Positions 1-12,759 of a DNA stretch of 60,000 nt are shown here, in pieces. The stretch comes from Cryptomeria japonica (taxonomy: Eukaryota; Streptophyta; Pinopsida; Cupressales; Cupressaceae): positions 232,928,396 through 232,988,395 of the forward strand of contig NC_081406.1 in the NCBI RefSeq assembly GCF_030272615.1, written 5' to 3'. The translations under genes and the position numbers were made by a program. Position 1 is the stretch's first letter. Each line of letters starts with the position of its first letter. The notes below the pieces were generated by a model. That model had not been told where the DNA came from. It saw only the letters and a program-made list of their open reading frames with translations, and did not search any database.

Positions 1-3000
1 ACTTTGGTTATGGATATCATCCCTTCCAGACATCCCATGGATATTGGGAGGAGACTTTAACATGGTTGAGTCTCAAAAAGACAAATCTGGAGGCAGACCA
101 TTTAACTGGAAACCTGCTAAAGTTATGCCTTGGAATAATATGATCCAAGGAAAAAAACTGTTTGACCCTCTGAAAAACATTAACAATACCAATACTAATC
201 TGAAGTATACCTGGTGTAACTTTCAACAGGCCTCCTCCCGTATCTATGCCAGACTTGACAGATTCTATGCTCACTCGAACAGTTTCTCCTTCATACCTGA
301 CAAAAATGGCAATGCTGTATCTGTTCACCCTACGGCCTTATCAGACCACCATCCTATTTCTGCTTGTATCAAACTATCTTGTGTTCCACAAGCACCTCTG
401 GTTGGCAAATCTAGATATATTCTTAATACCTCTTTGCTAAAAGATGAAGACATATTGATAGCCATTCAACTTATAAGCTCCTTTAATAAGAATAGTTATC
501 CTTCCCTTTCCTACTGTGATAGATGGCAAAAGAATCTTCTTGCTTGGAAAGCCTTACTTCAAATGATTGGCCAAAAGAAGGCCAAGGATTATAGATATAT
601 TGAGAAATCCCTCTCGGATAAGCTTTGCTCTGCTGAAGCTAGTATGCAGAGCAACCCGACTAATCAAAATCTATTACCTATGGTATCTAGAGCTAGGGAC
701 AACCTTAGATTACATCAGCAAAAACTTGTTAATGGTGTCAAGATCAGATGCAGGGCTCACTGGCTTCAATTCGGTGATAAAGGTACAAAATTCTTTTTTA
801 ACTATCTTAAGCAAAAACATACGAACGAAACTATCTCAAGCATCTCTGTGGAGAATATTGAGCTAGTGGACCCTAAGGAGATAAAGGCTACCTTCTCCAA
901 ATACTACTGTAATCTGTTTACTTCTGAGGACACTATGAAATCCGCTGAGCTCAGAAAATAAATTAGAACTATTATACCTAATAAGATAACCCAATCCGAT
1001 TCCGATTCTTTGGGACAAAGCATAACTAAACAAGAGATTGTTAATGCTATCAATACTCTTAAAAAGGAAAAAACTCCTGGGCCTGATGGAATCCCAGCTG
1101 AGTTTTATCAAGCTAACATTGATTGGATAAGCTCTGATCTCCTTGACCTGTATAATGAAGCTTTTGTTAAAGGCTCTCTCGGCAACATGATAAACAGGGG
1201 TATTATCAAATTAATCCCTAAAGAGGGAGACAAAACTAATATCAAAAACTGGAGACCAATTACGCTTTTGAATGTATCATATAAAATTTTGGCCAAAATT
1301 CTTGCTCTTAGATTAGAAGGTATCCTGCCTAAGTTTATAAGCCCTACCCAGACTGGTTTTATTAAAGGTAGATACATACTGGAAAATCTTATAACCAGTT
1401 GGGAAGCAATGAACTGGGCTAAGACCTCCAACCAAAACGCTGCTATCCTTCTCTTGGATTTTGAGAAAGCCTATGATAGAATAGAATGGAGCTTTATTGA
1501 TACTATGCTCAAGGCCTTTGGTTTCCCTAACCTATTCTGTAAGTATATCAAACTTTTGCTTAAAGATGCTATGGCCCAAGTTGATATTAATGGATCTCTT
1601 TCGGAGCCCTTTCCTCTAACTCGATCTATTAGACAGGGATGTCCACTTGCCCCTGCTCTATTTGTAATTGCTTCTGAAGCTCTTACCTACATCCTTACTG
1701 ACGACACTTTATCCCCGGCTGTCAAAGGTATCACTCTTCCCAACAATGAGGATCTGTCTATCTGCCAATTCGCTAATGATACTAGCTTATTCATTAAGAT
1801 GGAAGATGATAACTTTAATTGTCTTACTAAGAAACTTAATCTCTTCTGCTCGATCTCGGGTGCTAAACTATCTCAGGCCAAATGTATTTGTCTTGGCTGG
1901 GATGAACATCCTTCGGGGTGGTTGTTGAAATTTGGCTTCCAGTGGGGTGGCCCAGCCACCATAACCAAATACCTGGGCATCCCTTTTGCTGTAGATCCCT
2001 CTATTAAGGATATGTGGTTATGGGTTAAGACCAAAATCACAAAAAAGCTTAATAGCTGGTTCAACCGATTCCTGTCACTTGCTGGCAGACTTCAAGTCTG
2101 TCAAAAGATTTTATCTTCATAAAACATATACTACGCTTCTGCTTGGATGTTCAACAACTATCAAATTTTAGAAATCCAGAAGGCTATAAGGAACTTCCTT
2201 TGGTCGGACGGTAAAGGAAATAAAAAGTGCCACATGGTTAAATGGGACTGGTGCTGCACTGATAAAAAATATGGAGGGCTTGATCTAAAAGACCTTAGAC
2301 TCCAAGGTATTGCACTTGCCACCAAGTGGATCTCTCACTGTGTAGATGGAGAAGAGCCATGGAAAGTACTTGTTAGGAACAATATCTTGAGAGGTTACCC
2401 AAAAAAAGCTAAAACTTGGAAAAATCTCCCATTTGCTGATATCATCTTTGGTAAATTTCCTACTGCTGTGCATGGCTCTGCAGTATTCAAAACACTATGG
2501 AGAGCTTGGGAGTTGTCTAGAAACTGCATTTCTGATAATGCATTCCATTCGGACGACTCTCTACATGGTGAGAGGTCTATTTGGTGGAATCTGTATCTCT
2601 AAGGGAAGCCGCTTGCCTTGACTCAAGGCTGTTCGGCCAAAGTTTGGAATAACTTGGGAATCTCCACATTCATGGACCTTTTTGAAAATGATTGCTTGAT
2701 TAATTGGGATGAGTTAAGATATAAATATAATCTTCCTGCCGCTCATAAAAAAACATACTCCATGCTTACTAGAGCCTGCTCGAATATCCCTTCAAACTGC
2801 CTCGTTGACTCTCATAGATTCACTAACAGCAAATGGACTGATGGTTCTCTACTGACTAAACTTAAAGCCAAAAATGTTTACAACTCCCTGAATAATAATC
2901 TTAGTATTATTAAGCATGTTAATAATGTGTGGTATACTGACCTGGAGATGAAGGACTGGAATAAAATTTTTAAAAGAATCTGGAAATCCTCCATTGACCC

Positions 3001-3834
3001 CAAGATCAGATGTTTTAGATGGTTATTGTTAATTAATAGAATACCTATTAACAATTACCAGATGAATTATGATAGTTGTACCTTCTGCAATAAACCTGAA
3101 ACTTGTAGACATATATTCTTTGAATGTAATTTTGCAAAGAAAGTATGGGAATTATGTGGAATTACGTACCCCAAGTACATTGATATCTTTGAAATTATTA
3201 CAGGTTACATTCATGGACTTAAAAATGATTCTAATATTCTATGGTTCATTATTTCAGCTAACATTTTATGGCAGCTATGGAAATGCAGAAATGAGGAAAG
3301 GTTTCAAGGTGCACATAGATCTCTTACTGAGTTATACCTTAAACTCACCCTTATTAAAATCTCTTCGCAGGTTTGTATTACGATGATGATCGAGAGGGAG
3401 AAACTGTTCAGATTCCTCAAGATGGGGCACTCTACTATGTTCATGTTTGAAATGAAAGATGGTTATGACTATCGTAACCACATGAACAATATGGTTTTTT
3501 TCAATAAAACGGTGAAAAAGCTGCACAAGGAAATTACCAAAAACAAGAATGCGACTGATGATCAGATAAAAATGATTGCTCAAATCCAAGCTAATAAAAG
3601 CATCGCTTGGATGGAAGGACCTCTCGGATGGACAGCTTGGGTTGAACAGTTTGAAGACCTGCTGCATTAATACCTTTTATGTTATTGTATAGCTGCTTCA
3701 CTATGTAATTTACATTTTTGGCTGCTCTTGTGACTTACTCTCCGTGTGAGGCATGCCTCCAGAGCTGACTTAATTTTGGAACCTCCTCGTGCTGTAATTC
3801 TGTTGATAACACTATATTTAATATAAAAAAAAAA
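1..3834 (+). mobile_element. LINE (non-LTR retrotransposon), 3' part
   Basis: The window opens inside a plant LINE. One reading frame runs from base 2 to 3670 and carries the end of the endonuclease domain, the reverse transcriptase and a C-terminal zf-RVT zinc motif. It is followed by about 160 bp of 3' untranslated sequence and a run of ten A at 3825-3834, which I take as the 3' end. The 5' part (ORF1 and the start of the endonuclease) lies outside the window, so target-site duplications cannot be checked. Three in-frame stops and a damaged RT active site show the copy is dead. Confidence 0.93.
2..3670 (+). pseudogene. LINE ORF2 pseudogene: endonuclease, reverse transcriptase, zf-RVT
   Basis: ORF2 proteins nick the target DNA and copy the LINE RNA at the nick. 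Visible parts in order are: APE-like endonuclease C-terminal half with GGDFN at 47-61 and SDHHP at 341-355; RT with GPDGIPAEFY near 1080, NWRPITLLN near 1250, the motif A segment LLDFEKAYDRIEW near 1453, GCPLAPALF near 1640 and motif C at 1769-1780; and a zf-RVT motif (C-x2-C...H...C) from 3077. The whole reading lies in one frame, broken only by TAA at 959-961, 2120-2122 and 2600-2602. Each TAA is one C-to-T step from CAA. Motif C reads FAND instead of FADD, so the first catalytic Asp of the pair is lost. The frame is already open at the window edge, so the true start is unseen. Confidence 0.93.
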
Positions 3835-3839
3835 TATTA

Positions 3840-6800
3840 GTGTATTAATAAAAGTTTAGTGTAGAACATCCTTATGAGTGTTTCAATTAAATAGTTATGT
3901 ACATTTTTAATTTTTAAATTTGTGTCACTACTTAGAGAACAAGAAGGTGGTGGATTTTATTTTCCTTTATTGATAATGTTCAATTAGAATATAATAAATA
4001 GTAAAAAAGATTGTGAAGAAGAAAGGTGTTGTTATGGACAAAAACTATATTAATACATAATATATCATTAGAATGATGAGAAAGACAATACACATAGTTA
4101 GTTGTTTGAAATTACTATACTAACTTTATAATGAGTTCTTCACTTAATTACAATATACTTATTGAATTGAAGTTGATTGATTTACAATTTGATTGACTCT
4201 AGAACATAGACCATCTCCATATTCATAAGAAATATATAGCTCGCAATATATTTGTTTTTTTCTTTTTATGGACACTATTAAATTAGAATTTAAACTAGTC
4301 ATAAACATTATGAAGACTCAAGTTTTGATTAGGATTAAAAATTTATTAATATACAATATATCTTTACAAGAATGATAAACATAATACATATAATTAGTTT
4401 TTTGCTACTATATAGATTTTATTATGACCTACTCTCCTAATTATAATCTGTTCAGTGAATTGAACTTGATGGATTTTCAATTTGATTTATTTTACTTGAT
4501 AGATGATCTCCTTATTCATAAGAAAAAATGGACATCAATGAAAAGATAAAATTAAGTAGTAGTATAGTATCATCATAGATTTTTATCTACAAATGTAAAC
4601 TAGCAATATAGTATCTTAATGTCATGACAACGAAATATGCCATTATCACTATTTTCTTTAATATTCTTCTTGGTCCACTTACTGAGCTACTCTAATTCAA
4701 TAAAAATATTAATCAATCGCTTCTTGATTAAGGTTTCAATTAATTAGTTACATATATTGTTTATTTGGAAGCTATATGTCACAATTTAGACAACAATAAG
4801 TTTTGCTTTTGTTTTTATTGATAATGTGGAATTAGAATAAAGTAAGAAGACATAAGCATTGTGAAGAATCGAGTTTTGATTAGGAAAAAACTATATTAAT
4901 ATATAATGTATATTTATAAGGATGATAAAGATATAATTAGATATTCACAATTACTATAGGGACTTCTTTATGACTTAGTTTCTTAATTGTAATATGTCGA
5001 TTTCCTTGAAGTTTTTTTATTTAAAATTTCATTTATTTTAGTTAATAGATGATCTCTTTATTCATAAGAAACAATGAACATCTATAAAAATACAAACATA
5101 AAATATCAGTATAGTATCATTATAGATTTTTATCTACAAACGTAAAGTAGCAATATAGTATCATCACATTTTTTTTCTTTCCTTTGATATTTTTTCATTT
5201 TATTATAAATCATTTTTGAAAAGTGCATTAAATCACATATTCCTATTCAATCCAGACTAAACATTAGGTAAAAAATAAATTTAATATATACACTGTACTT
5301 AAATATTATAAAATTTAATAATAAAAAAAAATAATCAATTTTCCACTTAATTTAAAGTAAAAATTAATGTATTAAAAAAAAATTAGTGTACAACTTCTTG
5401 ATTAAGATTTCAATTAAACAATTATGTACATTTTTATTTAAAATTTATGTCACAATTTAGAGCACAAGAAGGTGGTAGATTTTATTTATGTTTTTATTGA
5501 TAATGTTGAATTCCAATGCAATAAATAGTTTAAAATATTGTGAAAAAATAAAGCGTTTATATGGAAAAAAACCATATTAATACATAATTTGTCATTACAA
5601 TGATTCCAATGATAATACATGCAATTAATAGTAATTAATGAGTTGTTCATTGAATGACACTGCATGTGATTGACTTAAAGTTTACTAATTTACAATTTGA
5701 TTAATTCTAGCTCATAGACCATCTCCATATTCCTCAAAAGTGAGGGGAGTGATAGAATTGCTTTTGTTTTGATGGATAGTATTGAATTAGAATTAAAAAA
5801 ATAGTCATAAAGATTGTGAAGAATGAAGTTGATTAGAATTAAAAACTTATTACTATGTAATGTATCTTTATAAGGATGATAGAGATAATACATATAATTA
5901 ATTGTTCATTACTATACTAATTCATTATGAACCATTTTCTTAATTATAATAGTTTGATTTATTTGAAGTTGATTGATTTACAATTTGATTTATGTTATTT
6001 GATAGATGATCTTCTTATTCATAAGAAACAATGGACATCGATAAAAAGAAAAATAAATTAGCAATATAGTATCATCATACATTTTAATCTACATACTTAA
6101 AGTAGCAATATAGTATCATCTCATATTTTTTCCTATCCCTTTTGATGTACTGAAAGAATGCATTTTTCTATTTATTATAATTGATTTTTCAAGTGAAGTG
6201 AATACCATACTCTTATCCAATCAAAATAGGTAATATTTAATAGATACTCTACTTAAATATTATAGAATTTAATAGCAAATAATTTATCAATTTTACAATC
6301 AATTTTAACTAAACATTAGTGTATTAATAAAAGGTTAGTGTACCACTTCCTGATCATGGTTTGAATTAAAAATTTATATACATCTTTAAATTAAATGTCA
6401 CCATTATATGCTACCATTTAGAGATTAGGAAAGTGGTGGATTTTTTTTTCTTTTATTGATAATCTTGAATTAAAATATAATAAGTAGTCACAAAGATTGT
6501 AAAGTTGGTGTTAATATGGACAAATTGTGTTTTAATATATAATATATCTTTTGAATGATGACAAAGACAATACATACATGTAATTGCTTGCAATTCTTGT
6601 ACCAATTTCATTATGACTTGTTCACTTAATTATTATGCACTGTTTGACTTAATGTTGACTCATTTACAATTTGATTTACTTATGCCCATAGACCATTTCC
6701 ATATCCATAATAAACAATGGAAAATCTTAAAAAGAATATAATAAATTAATAATATAATATTATCACAGTTTTTGTTTTCTTTGAAGTTATAAATCATTTT

Positions 6801-6900
6801 TTCTATTTAATTGTACTTCTTGTTTTAAAATAAGTAAATCGTAATACTCTTATCAATCCAAAATAAAGTGAATACATAATAATTACAATGAATTGTACTA
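3840..6900. repeat. Nested, diverged tandem repeat array (AT-rich)
   Basis: No gene is visible here. The same sentence-like blocks recur: block A (GATTAAGGTTTCAATTAA ... TATGTCACAATTTAG) near 3842, 4722, 5371 and 6310; block B (ATTGATAATGTTGAATTAGAAT ... ending in CCATATTCATAAGAAACAATGG) near 3960, 4260, 4810, 5490, 5765 and 6455; and block C (AGCAATATAGTATCATCA) near 4555, 5105 and 6060-6125. Block B is roughly 270-300 bp. The arrangement A-B-B-C-A-B-C repeats with an offset of about 1.53 kb (3842 to 5371), so an older short tandem array appears to have been duplicated as a larger unit. Copies are strongly diverged with many indels. I cannot assign it to a known repeat class. Confidence 0.75.
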
Positions 6901-6999
6901 AATTAGTACTAAATATAATAATCAAAGGAGCTAGACTGTCATTATGAATAGTTGTATGTAAATAATTCTCTGTTTGTTAATACAATGTAAACATTCACC

Positions 7000-7370
7000 A
7001 TAAATATAAGTGGATCACCTTCACTAAACACTTTGATTAGAAAAGAACCTTATCTTTGACTTGGTAAGTTTGCCACCTTCCTTCACTTTTTATTTCTATA
7101 TGTTTGACCGTTTTAAGGTTGTGTTAAATTTTTAATTCTAACTTTGAAAATGTAAATTTGTTGATGTTTTTAAATTTGATGTAAAATATTGATGAATATT
7201 TACACAATCCAATTTTAACTCGAGTTAAAACAATCACCATAGCTATGAATGAACCATCTTCATTAAAGACAAATATTACAAACAATCTTATCTTTATCTT
7301 GATATATTTTCTTTATGGATATTTTAAAATCTGATATAAAATATTGATGAATATTTATACAATCAAATCT
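7000..7370. repeat. Two diverged copies of a ~157-bp tandem unit
   Basis: Two segments share TAAAATATTGATGAATATTT and the flanking text ACAATC, one ending near 7209 and the other near 7366, an offset of about 157 bp. Upstream parts also match (GATCACCTTCACTAAA versus GAACCATCTTCATTAAAG). No coding content is seen. Confidence 0.6.
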
Positions 7371-7416
7371 GTAAACATTTCATACTAACTTATTAGAGAG
7401 TTTAAAGGGTCCTACA

Positions 7417-7593
7417 ATGAGAGTGAATGTGAGGACGTACCTGCTTCGTGTCCTCTTTTTCCTACAAGCCCACCACGTGGTGAAGTACATTGACCAAGGA
7501 AAATGCGCTGATTCGGCAATCCTGCAAGATTATCTTCGTGAAATGCCGTGTGCTCTTATAACAGCCACATCACGTCTATGTCGACAAGCATAG
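7417..7593 (+). CDS. Short open frame, 58 aa, unrecognised
   Basis: The frame runs from ATG at 7417 to TAG at 7591-7593. The protein starts MRVNVRTYLLRVLFFLQAHH and includes KYIDQGKCADSAILQDYL. I do not recognise it. It is listed because the stretch 7417-7590 is more G+C rich and less repetitive than the surrounding DNA, which could mean a small exon or gene relic. There is no clear neighbouring exon, promoter or polyadenylation signal that I can tie to it. It may be chance. Confidence 0.15.
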   Translation: MRVNVRTYLLRVLFFLQAHHVVKYIDQGKCADSAILQDYLREMPCALITATSRLCRQA

Positions 7594-8249
7594 ATTATAA
7601 ACAAATACAAGAAGGATAGACAAAAAAAAGAATTGGATTCACACTGATTCCTCACAACTCTATATAGAAACCTGATATGACATTGATTTATTAGAGGAAG
7701 TCTAGTTAGAGTGTTAATAAAACAATAGCTTCCATTAACAAAAACCATATGGGTTGGAGTGTCACCTTTGTAGGGAGCCCTCTGATGAATCTGGCCATGG
7801 CATATCCAATGCCTTGGGTCCCTTTACTGTTGATAGTTGTAGCAATTTTGAATGCTTTTATTCGCTAAGTCCATCAAAGTAGTTGTTGGAAATAGACAAA
7901 TTGCAACGTGAGAGATTCAATGTTACTGAAAATTGAAAATCTGCTCTTTGAAAAAAACTTATTTGTCTGAATGTGTTTGAAATCATTTTGAAGTTTCTAA
8001 TCAAAAGATCCAAAGAACTCGACTATTGTGAAATGCAAAGTAAAAACAATTTTGATGTTCCTTAAAGCTCTTGTATCCACAATATTAAACCTAATCATTT
8101 TAGAATTAAGTTTTATTTCTTTCACAATTAAAACGATAGTTAAACTTTGAACTCTAAAATTTAAATGCTTCCAATTGTTAAACCTCTAATAGATATGTAT
8201 TAAACGTTTGCTTTCCTAAATATTTTTCTTTCCATTTCCGAATATTCTT
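7594..8249. other. No gene seen
   Basis: AT-rich sequence with scattered short open frames on both strands that lack recognisable motifs. I see no repeat structure here. Confidence 0.5.
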
Positions 8250-9560
8250 GTATTCTTCGAAATGTCTCCTGCTCATTGCTATTTTCAAAATTCACATACC
8301 TGCCTCTCCCTGTGGATCAATCCTCTATTATGGAGCTACCTCGGTTGGCTCTGGTCGTGGATTTATCTTCTTCCGGTTGTGGGACCTTCCCCCCTCAGAT
8401 GTTGGTTGGTCCACCGCTTCCTTCCTCCGGTCAACGAGCATCTTATGTAGATCTGTTAAGGAAAATTTTGTTGGCTGCTGATGTAGCCAAGGCTACTACC
8501 GCTCGTGGTGCTTCTGGGAAAATGAAGGATTTTGTCAAGTCAACTTCTATTGCTCCTGTGAATCCTGTAAAATTAGTGCTAGAATGTGAGGATTATTTTG
8601 CTAAGTAGGGCTTGACCTGTAGGTTTCTTCGGTTTTCACCTTCTCTTCCCGATTTTCATCACTAGGTTTAGGAGGTTTGGTCTCCTCTACTTGAGGGTAA
8701 AATGGAGCTTTACCTTTTTTGCAGAAATTTTTTTTTGGTTTGCTTTTACTATGATGATCAATATGTTATGCTTGATGGTGGGTCCCCTTAGGTTTCTTCT
8801 TTCAATCCTTTGAAAGATTCAACTAATATTTTAACCATGCGCATAATCTTGGCTTATCTTCCCCTTCATTTCTAGTGTGATGAAGGTTAAGAAGCTATTG
8901 GTAATACTTTAGATAAATTCTTGAAGGTGGACACGGTCACCAAAGTCTTTGGTCATACTTTACTTGCATTCTAGTTGAAGTTGATAATTCATAATCTCTT
9001 CTTGGTGAAGTCATTCTGGAGTTTACTAATAGATCTTGGTGTTACTTGATGGACTATGAGAGGATCTCCTTTTGCAGCTAGCATTACTTTTTTATTGGAC
9101 AGTTAGCTTATGAGTGCTTTCTTGGTGCTCACAAGCAGTCTTCCTCAACTTGGTGGAAGAATATTGTTCGTAACCACCTTACTATTTTTCGTGATCCTTC
9201 TTTAAAGGGCGATGTTGTTTTCAAGGATTTAGAATCACCCACTCTTTTTTGTTCTCCTCATAGTTAAACTGATTTGCCTCAAGATCTAGGGTTGTCTCTT
9301 GCCTGATTATTTCTGCTCTTCTCCATTCTACCACAAATATTCTTGCTAGTGATATTTGCCATTCCAAATCCACTTGAAACAATAAAGTGATTGATGTTGG
9401 CTTTTTGGTTTCTTCTGCTGTTTGTCTAGCTAATGGTTACTAGACTGATTTTGTTTCAGTTCACAGTGGCGCCAAGGATTCTTCTGGTAAATGCTATTTT
9501 GATTGTAATAATGAATCTACTTAAATAGTTGTTTAACGTAAGAAGAAATATCTCATTAAT
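8250..9560 (+). pseudogene. LINE ORF1 relic (DUF4283-type, damaged zinc knuckle)
   Basis: Plant LINE ORF1 proteins bind RNA and usually carry a DUF4283 domain followed by a CCHC knuckle. Here the first open piece (about 8276-8608) ends at a TAG, and the same kind of text continues through several stops. Recognisable stretches include LLEGKMELYLF, SFNPLKDSTN, LAYLPLHF, EAIGNTLDKFLKVDTVTKVF, LLGEVILEFTNRSW and MDYERISF. This order matches the DUF4283 core and its lead-in to the knuckle, which is unreadable near 9075-9110. A Ser/Thr-rich tail follows to about 9560. No endonuclease or RT follows, so this is either a truncated LINE or an ORF1-only copy. It is not joined to the LINE at 1-3834. Confidence 0.7.
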
Positions 9561-12500
9561 AAGTCTTCACCTTCTTAAGTTAGTATGTTAAATAAATAAT
9601 TCCAATATTCTGATTCAAAATAGGATGCAACGTATTCCACTCGAGCTCTACTATTACTTTGTTGGCTGTCCTGTTTTGTTGTTTCTCTGTCTTCCCCACT
9701 TATTTTAATCAAAAACATTTATTTGCTCTTAATGGTGCTCATCTAAAAATCCAAAATCTTATATTATATATTCAAAATTAGAACCTTAAGATTCGATATC
9801 TAGGCTTAAATCATCATTTGTAAAAAAAAATTACATCAAGCTAAATGTAAAAAATCTAAGTTATCCAGAAACGTGGTTTGTTTATGTTATTTTAGGCAAC
9901 CAAATCGAAAATTAATTCCAAATGTCGGCAGTTTTAGGATAAATACGTATGGATTGAAATCCATATATTTATATTCTTATTGAACATTAATTATTTGTGC
10001 TTTAATTATATCATTTAAATTTTCCTTTCCAGGCCCCAAGAGTTAACTTGTGAGGCTAATATCATCAACGTACTGCCGTTCAAATCGAGCTCAATTATGT
10101 TTACACCTTTAGCTCCATTTGACTTGCACTTCAGCATACATATACAAAATGTAAATTAAATTGGTCTACTGCAAAAATCTAATGGGTCTCACCATATCTA
10201 TACGAAATGTAAATTAGATGTGTGAACTACAAATATCTGCCAAACAAGATACGCCGAAGTGATAGTTTCCAAATTCGAAACATCACAAGTAGTAGAATAC
10301 AGATAAAATGGCTTCATTGCAAAGGGTATAGAAACTTGAAAGCAAATTCAAGTTGTAGATGTTATTAAAGTTTCTAATGTCATTTGAATGACAAGGACTA
10401 GCTCGAGAGAGACGATTGCAATGTGTAATCATCATTTCTCCATCATGGGGTGGCAAAAGATCTTATGAAATATCACAACCAAATAGATGGCTTGATTCAT
10501 GATGGGTGTTACACGTAAAGCTGAAGCAGAACAGCTTGAAAATGGGTTTACCTTAACCGATTGTGGAGTGGCAGATAACAGATAGTGAACATCATCCCTA
10601 GCAAAATGCGCAGCAAGTATTGGACAATCGGAAGTTTATGGAACTAGAAAATTCAGGAATTTAAAGAAAGTGGAAACCTAGAGAAACATTTTGTGGAGCT
10701 TGTTTCTTTGGCCATGGAAGATGTGCAAAGTAGAAAGATGGTAGATACTGATGAATGTGGGCTGGATTATAATCAATGGATTATTGTTTGTTGGTGATTG
10801 TTTGTTGGTGATGTCAAATGATTCTAAATGAGTCTGATCAAGTCACGGAGAGTGCAAGACCTTGACATCATAAGGGATGAGATGGATCACATCTTCAATA
10901 ATTTTGGTAGTGGACATCCTTCCGTCTTTGGCTTTCAACTGAAAAGGTTTTAACCTAAAGATTCACAATCTCATATTGGGTAACTAAATGATAATTTTGG
11001 TCTAATATAAAACCGTCCAACAATAACAAACAAAAAAGAAAGAAGAAAAGAAAAAACACAACATCTTGAAAATAGTTTATGTTCTTGACTCATAAGTGTT
11101 TCAATGTTTCTTCATATGCATGCAAATTTCAAGGTCTTTTGGAAGGTATTAGAATATAATACCCTTCAGTTTAGTTTAGGTTTTCTCACTCTTTCACTTA
11201 ATTTATAGAAGAATATGACAACTTCTTAAGTTTGAAAATACAAATGGATGTTCGTTGAAGACATCTAAAATCCTAAAATTTTATCTTATATTCCTTTAGA
11301 GATGATGATGATAGAGATAGATGATCCATACAATGATACTACTACTCATGTGGGAATGGAAAATCAAAATCTATTTGACAGAAGAAAGAAAAATATGATC
11401 TTAATTATTGATGGATAAAAACCCACACTATACGATGAGACTATAACTTTCATTCTATTTTGATGGGGAAAAATGTAAAAATACCATACACATAGAGAGA
11501 CTGCAATGCTAATAAAAATAACAAACACTATAGGGACTATTCATTCCACCAACTAATTAATTGAAATCTTCTAACAATTTGGCCATTTATTATACTTAAA
11601 GACATCAAGTAGTCGCCAAAAAATATGAATCAACCATAGGGATGAATTCCTCTACACTTTTGGCTCTACAAGACCAAGGATAGTGATCCTATGACAATAC
11701 CTAATGATATCCTCCACTAACAATTTGGGCATTGTTAAACATATATATTTTCATTAAAGTAGACTAAGAAATCATAGCAATTACAATAAATTTTGATTAA
11801 TTCTTGGATGATATGCATTGCTTGTCTTGAGAGCATGTATTCATACTTAAGCAAAATATAAATATTCAAAGTTAATTTGTGATTTATCATTTTTGAATGT
11901 GATTCAATCTAATAGAGACATGAACTCCTCATTGGTGCATGTCTAGGGTTATAGAGTCAATGAAGTATTCCATTGACACACCCAATCATGTATTCCATTT
12001 CAAATCTTATTTTAGATCCCTAATATTGTACTGAAGCCTCTATATTTTATTTCAAGCAATTTAATCTTTTACTTGAAAAGATGTAAGAAATAAGATGTAC
12101 ACCATAAAAATAACACAGAATTGAAACCAATGAAACTTGTTCATTATATTTCAAAATACCTTGAGTACAATATTGTGAGGATAATTGAAATAATAACCTT
12201 GATTTAATTTATTTGTCATTCTAGTAAAAAAAAATTCTATACATGTATTATATGAACAATCTATCACTTTCTCTTATAACACCTAAACTTGACACTTTAC
12301 AAAAATAGCCCTAACCTAACCAAAACCTTTTTAGAATTTTAAAGAATATAGTCTTTGTCTAATGGCTAGAATTTTTCTTTTATAAAAGAAAGGGAGAAAC
12401 AAGCTTAAAGCCATATACATATATGTCACTTTTTCACTTAACAACCATTTTTTACAAGAGAATATTCCAAGAGATGTCTTTGTTAAACTAAAAGACAAAA

Positions 12501-12759
12501 CCTACATTATCCTTGACCAAAATAATGTTAGAGATGTTGATGTTGTTGGTGATACACCCATATCACAAGGAGATACACCCGCTTTAAATATAATTCTATA
12601 CTAGTTAGCAAATTGTTGGAACAATCTTGACAAAAATATGATTGCAAGGTTGATGACATGGCAAAAGTGGTCCCTAAAGATGATTTATTGAAATGCAAAT
12701 CAAATTTTACTTTTTTTTTTTAATTTCCGTGTTCCGAAATACCATCCAGCATGATTTGA
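9561..12759. other. About 3.2 kb without a recognisable gene
   Basis: AT-rich sequence. I read both strands and found no domain motif, no LTR ends and no clear tandem repeat. The stretch 10300-10960 is a little richer in G+C and could hold old gene debris, but no frame gives a convincing protein. Confidence 0.5.

Noticed and set aside
17-328. Minus-strand open frame over the LINE start
   Set aside because: It lies antisense to the endonuclease domain, which has clear motifs on the plus strand.
1108-1431. Minus-strand open frame of 107 codons
   Set aside because: Shadow of the LINE RT frame; no motif of its own.
7530-7748. Minus-strand 72-codon frame with hydrophobic segments
   Set aside because: Overlaps the opposite-strand frame at 7417 and has no recognisable features; composition effect.
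10300-10960. Possible host gene exon
   Set aside because: Slightly richer in G+C, but no frame longer than a few tens of codons and no family motif.
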